Assembly: GCA_945645715.1 (NCBI GenBank)
Contig: CALZFJ010000151.1
Location: 1-5,591, forward strand
Direction of reading: 5' to 3'
Source: an uncultured Prevotellaceae bacterium
Lineage (GTDB): Bacteria; Bacteroidota; Bacteroidia; Bacteroidales; Muribaculaceae
Length of the DNA stretch: 5,591 bases
How positions within the stretch are numbered: the first letter of the stretch is position 1; each line of letters begins with the position of its first letter. The notes under the pieces are model-generated. The model made no database searches. It was not told the origin of the DNA and worked only from the letters and a program-made list of their open reading frames with translations. Positions 1 to 5,591 of the stretch are shown in pieces. The translations under genes and the position numbers were made by a program.

Positions 1-521
1 ACAATGCCATCACTGCAACAATGACCAACGGCACCCTCACCCGCAGCGGCGACAACTGGGTAGCTCGCCCCGCAAAGGTAGGTGCTGAGGCAGTGGTTAC
101 AGTCACAGCAACCATCGACGGCTCTTCGCAGAAGGTGGCTTCAACCACATTCCGCGTGCGCAAGTTGCCCGATCCTATGCCTTATATCGCCTATAACGAT
201 GCAAAGGGCAATCCTGAGCGTTACAAGGGCGGACGTCCGTTCTCGAAGACGTTGCTCCTTCAGGCTGAGGGCATCTCGGCTGCTATCGACGATGATATGC
301 TCAATGTGGCATACAAGGTGCTGAGCTTTGAGACCGTATTCTTCGACTCAATGGGCAATGCAATCCCCGAGGTTTCGCAGGGCGACAAGTTCTCAGAGCG
401 TCAGCGCAGCAGTTTCCGCCGCCTGTCGCGTGGCAAGCGATTCTACATTTCGCGTGTACGTGCGGTGGGACCCGACGGCATAGAGCGAACACTTGCCCCG
501 ATGGAAGTAATCGTGAACTGA
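1..521 (+). CDS. gldM: GldM/PorM, T9SS motor shaft protein, C-terminal part (5' end outside window)
   Basis: The reading frame enters from the left edge (first complete codon at base 3) and ends with TGA at 519-521, giving 172 residues; the methionine encoded at 21 is internal. The sequence resembles the C-terminal periplasmic region of GldM/PorM: a beta-rich Ig-like stretch (TATIDGSSQKVASTTFRVRK), then the characteristic 'FRVRKLPDPMPYI' junction into the last domain, which ends in 'MEVIVN'. In the family, about 500 residues long, GldM has one inner-membrane helix that pairs with GldL to form the proton-driven T9SS motor, and a long periplasmic dimer that reaches the GldK/GldN ring at the outer membrane; the last domain is the part nearest that ring. 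The adjacent gldN downstream supports the call. The N-terminal helix and first periplasmic domains are not in the window. Identification is by recalled family sequence, not by a search. Confidence 0.9.
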   Translation, partial: NAITATMTNGTLTRSGDNWVARPAKVGAEAVVTVTATIDGSSQKVASTTFRVRKLPDPMPYIAYNDAKGNPERYKGGRPFSKTLLLQAEGISAAIDDDMLNVAYKVLSFETVFFDSMGNAIPEVSQGDKFSERQRSSFRRLSRGKRFYISRVRAVGPDGIERTLAPMEVIVN

Positions 522-578
522 TGGCTCAAAGAGGCAAAACAGAAAGATAATTATTGAAAACTGATATATAATCGCGTT

Positions 579-1730
579 ATGAAGATTATTAGATACATAG
601 CAGTGGCACTCCTGACAGCTTCGTTTGCTGTGGCAGCTGTTGCACAAGAGAAATCCACTTCGAGCACCGTGCGCAAGCGCAAGACGAGCGACCGAAACAA
701 GGAAAATAGCGTTCAGGTGTCGCCCCGAATGCAGTCGTTCTATGAGGAACAGCAGGCAAGCGATGCCGATGTGCAGTGGATGAAGGTAATCTACCGTCAG
801 CTCGACCTCAAGAAGGAGCAGAATATGGCTCTCTACTACCCCGAAGAGCCGAATCAGGACGGCATGAACCTCTTCTGCATCATCATGAAACTCATTGCCG
901 ACGACCAGCTCACAGTGTATGAATATCTCGACGGGCGAGAGATTTTCACCGACCAGTATAAGGTGAAAGTTCGTGAAATGCTCGACCGTTTCCACATTCT
1001 CTACACCGAGGCTAAGGGTAGCACCGAGAAGCACCCGAAATTTAAGATTGAAGATGCCGACATACCTTCTAACGAGGTATTGAGCTACTATATCATCGAG
1101 AAGTGGGAGTTTGACCGCGTCTCCACCAAGATGCAGCACCATGTGCAAGCAATCTGCCCGGTGCTTCACCGCACCGACGAGTTTGGCGGCGAAGCAGTGC
1201 GCTACCCCATGTTCTGGGTGAAGCTCGATGAGACAATTCGTCCGTATCTTGCAAAGCAATACGTCTTTACCGACAACGACAACAACCTTGCACGCTACAA
1301 CTACGACGATTTCTTCAAGATGAATCTCTACAAAGGTGAAATCTACAAGACCAAGAACCTGCGCAACCTCTCGCTGATGCAGATGTATCCCGACCCCGAT
1401 GATTTCAAGCGTGCTCAGGACAGCATCGAGCATCGACTCACAGCCTTCGACAAGAACTTGTGGGTCCCCACACGCGAAGAACTTCAAGCCCGCGCCGACT
1501 CGCTCGAAGCCCTCGAAGAAGCTCGCCTTGCCAACGACACCACACTGACTATCAGCCAGCGTGATGAGAAGAAATCGACCACAAAACGCTCTACTCGCAG
1601 CTCAAAGCGCAGCAGCAAGAAGAGCAGCGACAAAAAGGAGAAGGCAACCAAGCCCAAGGAATCGAAAGTGAAGGAGACAAAGATAAAGACCAGCAGCAGC
1701 GCCACCCGCAGCGTACGTCGCCGCCGCTAA
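579..1730 (+). CDS. gldN: GldN/PorN, T9SS periplasmic ring protein with long basic tail
   Basis: This encodes 383 residues and is complete. GldN/PorN partners the lipoprotein GldK/PorK in a ring under the outer membrane that the GldM shaft contacts; it is needed for type IX secretion of CTD-bearing proteins. Residues 1-22 form a signal peptide (MKIIRY, hydrophobic stretch, AVA before Q23), which supports the ATG at 579. The family core runs from about residue 50 to 300 and includes 'DVQWMKVIYRQLDLKKEQN', 'YYIIEKWEFDR' and 'YDDFFKMNLYKGEIYKTKNL', which I recognise as GldN-like. Residues about 295-320 look helical and charged (TREELQARADSLEALEEARL). Residues 328-383 are a low-complexity tail: 44 of 56 residues are K, R, S or T and it ends in four arginines. 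The gene starts 57 bp after gldM in the same direction with no terminator or clear promoter between, so it is very probably in the gldKLMN operon, and it ends 17 bp before a strong terminator. No Shine-Dalgarno is visible; the leader is A/T-rich, as is usual in Bacteroidota. Confidence 0.93.
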   Translation: MKIIRYIAVALLTASFAVAAVAQEKSTSSTVRKRKTSDRNKENSVQVSPRMQSFYEEQQASDADVQWMKVIYRQLDLKKEQNMALYYPEEPNQDGMNLFCIIMKLIADDQLTVYEYLDGREIFTDQYKVKVREMLDRFHILYTEAKGSTEKHPKFKIEDADIPSNEVLSYYIIEKWEFDRVSTKMQHHVQAICPVLHRTDEFGGEAVRYPMFWVKLDETIRPYLAKQYVFTDNDNNLARYNYDDFFKMNLYKGEIYKTKNLRNLSLMQMYPDPDDFKRAQDSIEHRLTAFDKNLWVPTREELQARADSLEALEEARLANDTTLTISQRDEKKSTTKRSTRSSKRSSKKSSDKKEKATKPKESKVKETKIKTSSSATRSVRRRR

Positions 1731-1747
1731 TCCCCACCACACAACAC

Positions 1748-1787
1748 AAAAAGCCCTACCTTGTTTCAACCTCGGTAGGGCTTTTTT
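1748..1787 (+). terminator. Intrinsic terminator of the gldM-gldN operon, usable from both strands
   Basis: A perfect 13-bp stem pairs 1748-1760 (AAAAAGCCCTACC) with 1774-1786 (GGTAGGGCTTTTT), with a 13-nt loop between. T1782-1787 gives the U-tract for plus-strand transcripts. The A-run at 1748-1752 gives an equivalent U-tract on the minus strand, so the element is built to stop RNA polymerase from either side. It lies 17 bp after the gldN stop codon. Confidence 0.92.
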
Positions 1788-1826
1788 GCACCCATGTTTG
1801 AGTTAATGCCCATTATTGAAATATTT

Positions 1827-1856
1827 ACCCCTGCCACAAAAAGTTGTAGCAGGGGT
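1827..1856. terminator. Second GC-rich stem-loop, possible back-up terminator
   Basis: ACCCCTGC (1827-1834) pairs with GCAGGGGT (1849-1856). After one mismatch (C1835/A1848), ACAA (1836-1839) pairs with TTGT (1844-1847), closing a 4-nt loop. On the plus strand it is followed by TTGTTTCC, on the minus strand by AAATATTT; neither is a clean U-tract, so termination is less certain than for the hairpin at 1748-1787. It could also be a structured part or 3' end of a minus-strand small RNA. Confidence 0.5.
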
Positions 1857-1930
1857 TGTTTCCTATTAGTAAGCTTATTTCGGATGCTTACGCTTGTAAT
1901 GATATGTTTCTAACGACTTAAAACCGTATG

Positions 1931-1960
1931 CAAATATAATCGATTTGGCGAATTTAACAA
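1931..1960 (-). promoter_or_regulatory. Minus-strand sigma-ABfr-type promoter
   Basis: Read on the minus strand this is TTG (1960-1958), 19 bases, then TATATTTG (1938-1931). The Bacteroides consensus is TTTG near -33 and TAnnTTTG near -7 with about this spacing. The -7 element is a perfect match; the -33 element matches at TTG. It directs transcription leftward, towards the two hairpins. The -33 part lies inside the palindrome at 1953-1985, which suggests control by a dimeric DNA-binding protein. Confidence 0.6.
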
Positions 1961-1985
1961 GTTTGTTTTAAACAAGGTTGTTAAA
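1953..1985. promoter_or_regulatory. 33-bp near-perfect palindrome overlapping a promoter; candidate operator
   Basis: The left arm TTTAACAAGTTTGTTT (1953-1968) and right arm AAACAAGGTTGTTAAA (1970-1985) are inverted around T1969. 14 of 16 positions pair: the outer 8 and inner 6 are perfect, with two mismatches between at 1961/1977 and 1962/1976. The arm covers the -33 element of the minus-strand promoter. That position and the two-fold symmetry fit an operator. An A/T-rich cruciform with no regulatory role is the alternative. Confidence 0.45.
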
Positions 1986-2046
1986 AATGTGACCGGAGTG
2001 TATTTTTTGGGAAAAATCCGAGTGAGACGTAGGACGAGTTGTGGCA

Positions 2047-2201
2047 GGATTCGGGGATGGTAGAGGGATATTAGGAGTGAAGAGTCCAAACAGAAACGCA
2101 ACGGTTAGGATTCGGGGGTGGCAGGGGAAGATTCGGAGTGAAGAAGCCAAATAGAAACGCAACGATTAGGATTCGGGGTGGAAGGGGTGGAATTGGGTGG
2201 G
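2047..2201. repeat. 61-bp tandem repeat, two full copies and one decayed partial copy
   Basis: Copy 1 is 2047-2107, copy 2 is 2108-2168, and copy 3 starts at 2169 and fades by about 2200. Copies 1 and 2 align without gaps at 51 of 61 positions. All three begin with GGATTCGGGG, at exact 61-base steps. Copies 1 and 2 share GAAACGCAACG and GGAGTGAAGA blocks. The plus strand is strongly G-rich and C-poor, unlike the flanks. Sequence before 2047 (for example ATCCGAGTGAG near 2016) may be a further eroded copy. The unit length is not a multiple of three, so it does not encode a repeat protein. There are no unique spacers, so it is not a CRISPR array. Confidence 0.8.
2175..2201 (+). other. Four-run G-quadruplex motif just upstream of the promoter
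   Basis: G-runs lie at 2175-2178, 2184-2187, 2195-2197 and 2199-2201, separated by loops of 5, 7 and 1 bases. This satisfies the usual rule of four runs of at least three G with loops of 1-7. It arises within the third, decayed copy of the 61-bp repeat and ends 8 bases before the -33 element of the downstream promoter. It lies upstream of the expected transcription start, so it would act as DNA structure, not in the mRNA. Folding is a prediction from the motif only. Confidence 0.55.
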
Positions 2202-2208
2202 AAAATGC

Positions 2209-2239
2209 TTGGAAAAGTCGGGAAGGTTGAGTATATTTG
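2209..2239 (+). promoter_or_regulatory. Sigma-ABfr-type promoter of the WG-repeat caspase gene
   Basis: TTG (2209-2211), 20 bases, then TATATTTG (2232-2239): a perfect -7 element and a good -33 match to the Bacteroides consensus. The expected start near 2244-2248 gives a leader of about 30 nt to the ATG at 2277. That leader is A/T-rich with no Shine-Dalgarno, as is normal for the phylum. It probably also serves the metallophosphoesterase gene downstream. Confidence 0.75.
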
Positions 2240-2276
2240 CAGATAGCAATTTTCAACCATTTTAACTAACGATTTA

Positions 2277-4853
2277 ATGATACGCTTAATAATCTTTCTT
2301 GCAGCCATAATAACCGCTATTAATGCTAACGCTGAGATAGTAGATGTGAAGCAAGATGAAACCACTGCTAAATATGCTCTCGTAGATGAAAAGGGTACGC
2401 TGGTAACCGACTATATATATTCCCACGTAGGAAACAGGAATGAGTCGAATCTTCTACTTGTGTGCAGAGACAATCTCTATGGCTACATCGATATCACCAC
2501 CGGAAAAGAGGTGATAACGCCTAAGTATGCGAAAGCCGGAAATTTCAATAACGGTTTGGCTTATGTGAAATTCGACTCGAAATATGGCTATATTGATACA
2601 GAGGGCAATATGGTGATTTCTCCTATCTACGACTCAGCCGACGACTTTGAGAATGGAATAGCTCTAGTGGAAATCAACGATTTGTGTGGAGCCATCAATA
2701 CTGAAGGGAAAATTGTTGTGCCACTGAAATATGAAGATATTGACTACATAGAGAACTCACACATTCTCTATATAGAAAACGCTAATGAAGAATGTGGTGC
2801 CATAGATTATTCAGGACGCACTGTAATACCCATGAAATATGGCGACTTAGGAGAAGAAGTAATAAACGGCTGCTTGACAGTAGAGAACACAAACGGAGAT
2901 TTCACGTCGGGCGTAATAAACCTGCAAGGGAAAGAGATTCTACCCTGCAAATATTATGACACACGCACTGAGCCGAACTGCATTCTTGCAAAAGATGGAA
3001 AATCACGAAAGTGGGGAGTATTTAATTACAACGGAAAGCAGATCACTCCATTCTGCATCGAATTAGGCGGCATGATTCATGAAAATGAAAATATTATTAT
3101 TGGAGATAATAACGGAAAATGGGGAGCCTACAGCATCTCCGGAAAATTAATCATTAATCCACAATATACTCATCTCGGAAAATTCAACAATGGATATGCC
3201 ATAGCCCTAAAAGGCGATACCTGTGGACTTATCGACACTAACAACAACGCTGTGATGCCATTTGATTTTGATGCGATACAATATATTGGCAACGGCATGT
3301 ATTTTGCCAAGAAACATAAAGCAAAAGGTGCTATCTACAATGACAACGGTGAACAACTGACTGAAGCCATCTACGACAAGGCTTTCACATTCAGTAATGG
3401 CTATGCCAAGGTACAGGCCGGTAATAAATATTCAATCATCGACACAAAAGGAAAACAAGCAGATAAATGGGTATTCTCTAAGTATTTCGGCATTCAATCA
3501 ATGATAATGAAATCAGGCGGTTCTCCCGACTCGGAGCCTTTCTCATCATTTGCCAAAGCAAGGGTTGAGAGAGGCATCAACTCGTGGCAGCAACGTGGAG
3601 AATATGAGAAATCGGAGATGTGGAAAGCTCGAGTGAGCGGCCCGAAACGCCAAGCCAAGATCGACGAACTCATAGAGATCGCAAAGCAAGAATATCTGAG
3701 CAAATATATGCCCAATAACGAGCCTACATTCAGCATCGGGAAGTATGACCCCGACAATGAGTGCTTCAAAATCACTTCGAGCGCAGGTGAAATGCTATTA
3801 TCGGTGCCCATTGATGAGGCACAGCGATTCAAAGAAAACTGGATACGCGTGGAAAAAATCCCACGATATGGCATCGTGAACGACCGAGTGGGCATTGAGC
3901 AGTGTGATTTTCGCATAAAAGGCAAGACCTACACCTACGACTACACCACTTCACTTAGCTATAAGCCGTACAACGACATTGCCTACAACTTTGAGCCGGT
4001 TGAAATTAAGAGCAATAAACAAGAGACCAAAAAGGCTGCGCCAAAGCCTTCGGCAACTCCCGCAGAATCTGACGTTGACAGCAACATTCCCCTCAACGAT
4101 ATCAACAACACCTCGACTATTGCTCTCATAATAGGAAACGAGAACTACCGTCGCGAAATGGCTGTGCCATTTGCCGCAAGCGATGCAACAGCTTTCAACC
4201 AATACTGTACGCGCACACTCGGCATACCGGCTTCTAACGTTCACATGGTGAAGGATGCTACGCTCAACGACATTCGTGCCGAATTCAGCTGGCTGAAGCG
4301 GGTAGCCCGTGCATTCAAGGGCGAAGCAAGCATTATTCTTTACTATGCAGGACATGGCATTCCCGATGAAGCCACACGAGTGTCATATTTGCTCCCTGTA
4401 GATGGATATGCCTCCGACGTGGCATCCACCGGCTTCCCGCTCGACAAGATATATGAAGAGCTGGGCGACATAGATACCCGTAAAACGGTCGTAATCCTTG
4501 ATGCCTGCTTCAGTGGGGCGGAACGAGGTGGCAAAATGCTGTCGAGCGCTCGCGGAACTGCAATAAAGCCCCGCATGGCAGAGCCTGATGATAACACTGT
4601 AGTAATCTCGGCAACGCAAGGCGATGAAACTGCCTATGCCTACGGAGAGAAAGGGCATGGAATGTTCACCTACTTCCTCCTGAAAAAGCTGAAAGAGAGC
4701 AAGGGGAATGCCTCTCTCGGTGAACTTTTCGACTATGTCAACGACAATGTGGTGAAATGCTCGTTGCTCATCAACAACAAGCAGCAAACGCCAACTGTGA
4801 TATCTGGCGAAGACATTTCTGGCTCTTGGAAATCAATTATACTAACAAAGTAA
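2277..4853 (+). CDS. Exported WG-repeat protein with C-terminal caspase-like (C14) peptidase domain
   Basis: 858 residues, complete. Residues 1-19 look like a signal peptide (hydrophobic core LIIFLAAIITA, ANA before E20), which supports the ATG at 2277, about 30 nt after a good promoter. Residues about 33-400 hold some 11 WG-like repeats of roughly 35 residues, each with a 'KYGYIDTEGNMVISPIYD'-like core; the true WG dipeptide survives in only two (KWGVF, KWGAY), others reading YG, CG, SG or KG. Residues about 425-590 form a middle domain beginning with a charged helical stretch (FAKARVERGINSWQQRGEYE), of a type I recall from other Bacteroidales proteins. A Lys/Ala/Pro linker lies near 578-600. 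Residues about 613-855 are a clan CD caspase-like peptidase: start 'TIALIIGNENY', catalytic His693 in YYAGHG, catalytic Cys744 in DACFSG, then 'VVISATQGDETAY' and 'GHGMFTYFLLKKL'. Both catalytic residues are intact, so activity is expected. Bacterial C14 enzymes usually cut after Arg or Lys; here substrate and role are unknown. There is no visible T9SS sorting domain or lipobox, so a periplasmic location is likeliest. Confidence 0.88.
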   Translation: MIRLIIFLAAIITAINANAEIVDVKQDETTAKYALVDEKGTLVTDYIYSHVGNRNESNLLLVCRDNLYGYIDITTGKEVITPKYAKAGNFNNGLAYVKFDSKYGYIDTEGNMVISPIYDSADDFENGIALVEINDLCGAINTEGKIVVPLKYEDIDYIENSHILYIENANEECGAIDYSGRTVIPMKYGDLGEEVINGCLTVENTNGDFTSGVINLQGKEILPCKYYDTRTEPNCILAKDGKSRKWGVFNYNGKQITPFCIELGGMIHENENIIIGDNNGKWGAYSISGKLIINPQYTHLGKFNNGYAIALKGDTCGLIDTNNNAVMPFDFDAIQYIGNGMYFAKKHKAKGAIYNDNGEQLTEAIYDKAFTFSNGYAKVQAGNKYSIIDTKGKQADKWVFSKYFGIQSMIMKSGGSPDSEPFSSFAKARVERGINSWQQRGEYEKSEMWKARVSGPKRQAKIDELIEIAKQEYLSKYMPNNEPTFSIGKYDPDNECFKITSSAGEMLLSVPIDEAQRFKENWIRVEKIPRYGIVNDRVGIEQCDFRIKGKTYTYDYTTSLSYKPYNDIAYNFEPVEIKSNKQETKKAAPKPSATPAESDVDSNIPLNDINNTSTIALIIGNENYRREMAVPFAASDATAFNQYCTRTLGIPASNVHMVKDATLNDIRAEFSWLKRVARAFKGEASIILYYAGHGIPDEATRVSYLLPVDGYASDVASTGFPLDKIYEELGDIDTRKTVVILDACFSGAERGGKMLSSARGTAIKPRMAEPDDNTVVISATQGDETAYAYGEKGHGMFTYFLLKKLKESKGNASLGELFDYVNDNVVKCSLLINNKQQTPTVISGEDISGSWKSIILTK

Positions 4854-4869
4854 AACAACACAAATAATT

Positions 4870-5591
4870 ATGACAAGAAAAAATTTTATCACAATCTGCT
4901 TAGTGGCTCTGTTTTCAGTGATAGCATCGGCAGGCGACAACAATTCTAATACGCCGCTGAGATTCTCGAAGGACGGAAAATTCAAGATTGTGCAATTCAC
5001 TGATGTACACTGGATTGCCGGCAATCCGGCAAGCGACATTGCCGGTGAGCGCATGAATGAGGTGCTCGATGCCGAAAATCCCGACCTCGTAATCTACACC
5101 GGCGACCTTGTCTTCGGTGCTCCGGCAAAAGAGGGATACATGAAGGCTCTCGAACCAGTGCTGAAGCGCAAATTGCCCTTCGCTGTCACATTCGGCAACC
5201 ACGACGATGAGTCGGGAATGAGCCGTGAGGAACTTCTTGCCCTGCTGAAGTCGCTCCCCGGCAACCTGAGCACCAGCACCGAGGGATTGAGTGGAGTGAC
5301 CAACTATGTGCTCACAATAGGCTCAGCAAGCAATGCCAAGAAAGATGCTGCCGTGCTCTATTTCTTCGACAGCCAATCTTACACTAAAATTGAGGAACTG
5401 AAACACTACACCTGGATTAAGCGCGACCAAATTGACTGGTATGTCTCTTGCAGCAATGGCTTCACAGCTGCCAATGGTGGCACTCCCCTACCCTCGATGG
5501 CATTCTTCCACATTCCCCTGCCTGAATACAACGAGGCTGCATGCAACGAGAATGCGCAGATGATGGGCTACCGCGGAGAAGCTGCCTGCTC
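4870..5591 (+). CDS. Exported calcineurin-like metallophosphoesterase, N-terminal part (3' end outside window)
   Basis: The frame opens with ATG at 4870, 16 bp after the caspase gene stop, and runs off the right edge after 240 codons. Residues 1-21 look like a signal peptide (MTRKNF, hydrophobic ITICLVALFSVIA, ASA before G22), which supports this start. The metal-binding motifs of the family (PF00149) are in order: D45-x-H47 in 'FKIVQFTDVHW', G78-D79 in 'LVIYTGDLV', G109-N110-H111-D112 in 'VTFGNHDDE', and 'FFHIPLPEY' (His214) as the next metal-ligand block; the remaining His motif would lie past the window. It resembles the purple acid phosphatase-like group common in Bacteroidales, with the feature 'TDVHW..GNPASD'. 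These enzymes hydrolyse phosphomono- or diesters using two metal ions; the substrate here cannot be told. The short gap with no terminator suggests co-transcription with the caspase gene. The leader AAATAATT has no Shine-Dalgarno. Confidence 0.88.
   Translation, partial: MTRKNFITICLVALFSVIASAGDNNSNTPLRFSKDGKFKIVQFTDVHWIAGNPASDIAGERMNEVLDAENPDLVIYTGDLVFGAPAKEGYMKALEPVLKRKLPFAVTFGNHDDESGMSREELLALLKSLPGNLSTSTEGLSGVTNYVLTIGSASNAKKDAAVLYFFDSQSYTKIEELKHYTWIKRDQIDWYVSCSNGFTAANGGTPLPSMAFFHIPLPEYNEAACNENAQMMGYRGEAAC

Larger units (their letters stand above)
1748..1926 (-). ncRNA. Candidate minus-strand small RNA (hypothetical)
   Basis: A consensus-quality Bacteroidetes promoter at 1931-1960 reads leftward, with an expected start near 1922-1926. 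No gene lies in front of it before the back of gldN. The transcript would contain the small inverted repeat at 1869-1891, then the stem-loop at 1827-1856, then the terminator at 1748-1787, which has a U-tract on this strand. Expected lengths are about 110 nt if it stops after the first strong stem-loop and about 180 nt if it reaches the second. The only small frame noticed is 15 codons, starting with an ATG on the minus strand near 1811 and running into the terminator; it has no support. I do not recognise the sequence as a known RNA family. This is inference from promoter and hairpin placement only. Confidence 0.38.
1731..2276. other. 546-bp intergenic region rich in structure, no credible protein gene
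   Basis: No convincing coding sequence was found on either strand. The open frames on the minus strand across 1910-2365 overlap each other in different frames. They share a repeated peptide (NPNRCVS followed by W and LHS) only because of the 61-bp DNA repeat, whose length is not a multiple of three. From left to right the region holds the gldN terminator, a second stem-loop, a small inverted repeat (GTAAGC 1869-1874 with GCTTAC 1886-1891), a minus-strand promoter inside a palindrome, the repeat array, a G-run cluster and the promoter of the downstream gene. Confidence 0.75.

Noticed and set aside
522..578. A separate promoter for gldN in the gldM-gldN gap
   Set aside because: The 57 bp contain no TAnnTTTG element at a suitable distance; the gap is A/T-rich and fits an internal operon spacer.
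393..1487. Minus-strand open frame of 364 codons across the gldM end and most of gldN
   Set aside because: It lies antisense to a clearly recognised gldN and spans the gldM-gldN gap. Its translation is rich in Val, Leu, Cys and His as expected from reversed codons, with no recognisable domain and no promoter upstream.
2047..2201. CRISPR array
   Set aside because: The units are directly adjacent 61-bp copies with no unique spacers, and no cas gene is near.
1910..2277. A shared 12-mer CTAACGAyTTAA at 1910-1921 and 2266-2277, near both promoters
   Set aside because: 11 of 12 positions agree, but the two copies are in opposite orientation relative to their promoters and the sequence is A/T-rich, so chance is a sufficient explanation.
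1910..2365. Four overlapping minus-strand open frames with a repeated peptide (NPNRCVS, then W and LHS)
   Set aside because: The repeated peptide appears in different frames because the DNA repeat is 61 bp. The frames overlap each other, the minus-strand promoter lies inside rather than upstream of them, and the composition is low in charge and rich in Pro/Ser.
4780..4853. T9SS C-terminal sorting domain on the caspase-like protein, given the gldMN genes nearby
   Set aside because: The protein ends right after the peptidase domain (SGSWKSIILTK) with no extra beta-sandwich of 70-100 residues, so there is no sign that it is a T9SS cargo.

Overview
The window looks like chromosomal DNA from a member of the Bacteroidota, most likely order Bacteroidales. 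Three things point there. The first two genes are the type IX secretion (T9SS) genes gldM (3' end only) and gldN. Two intergenic promoter-like sites match the Bacteroidetes sigma-ABfr pattern (TTG, 19-20 bases, TATATTTG). The starts are preceded by A/T-rich leaders rather than clear Shine-Dalgarno sequences. A gut lineage related to Muribaculaceae or Prevotella is plausible, but the genus cannot be settled from this sequence.

Left part (1-1790): the last 172 codons of gldM, a 57-bp gap, then complete gldN with a signal peptide and an unusual Lys/Arg/Ser-rich C-terminal tail. A strong hairpin with T-tracts on both strands closes the operon. GldM is the periplasmic shaft of the T9SS motor. GldN sits with GldK in the ring under the outer membrane.

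Middle (1731-2276): 546 bp without a convincing protein gene, but full of structure. It holds the terminator hairpin, a second GC-rich stem-loop, a minus-strand promoter whose -33 element lies in a 33-bp near-perfect palindrome, two and a half copies of a G-rich 61-bp tandem repeat, a four-run G-quadruplex motif, and a plus-strand promoter. The minus-strand promoter faces two hairpins and no gene, so a small RNA of roughly 110-180 nt is a reasonable hypothesis.

Right part (2277-5591): an 858-residue exported protein with about 11 WG-like repeats, a middle domain and a C-terminal caspase-like (C14) peptidase domain with an intact His/Cys pair. After 16 bp follows the start of an exported calcineurin-like metallophosphoesterase, cut by the window end. 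These two are probably co-transcribed from the promoter at 2209-2239. Their shared purpose is unknown; both should act outside the cytoplasm.
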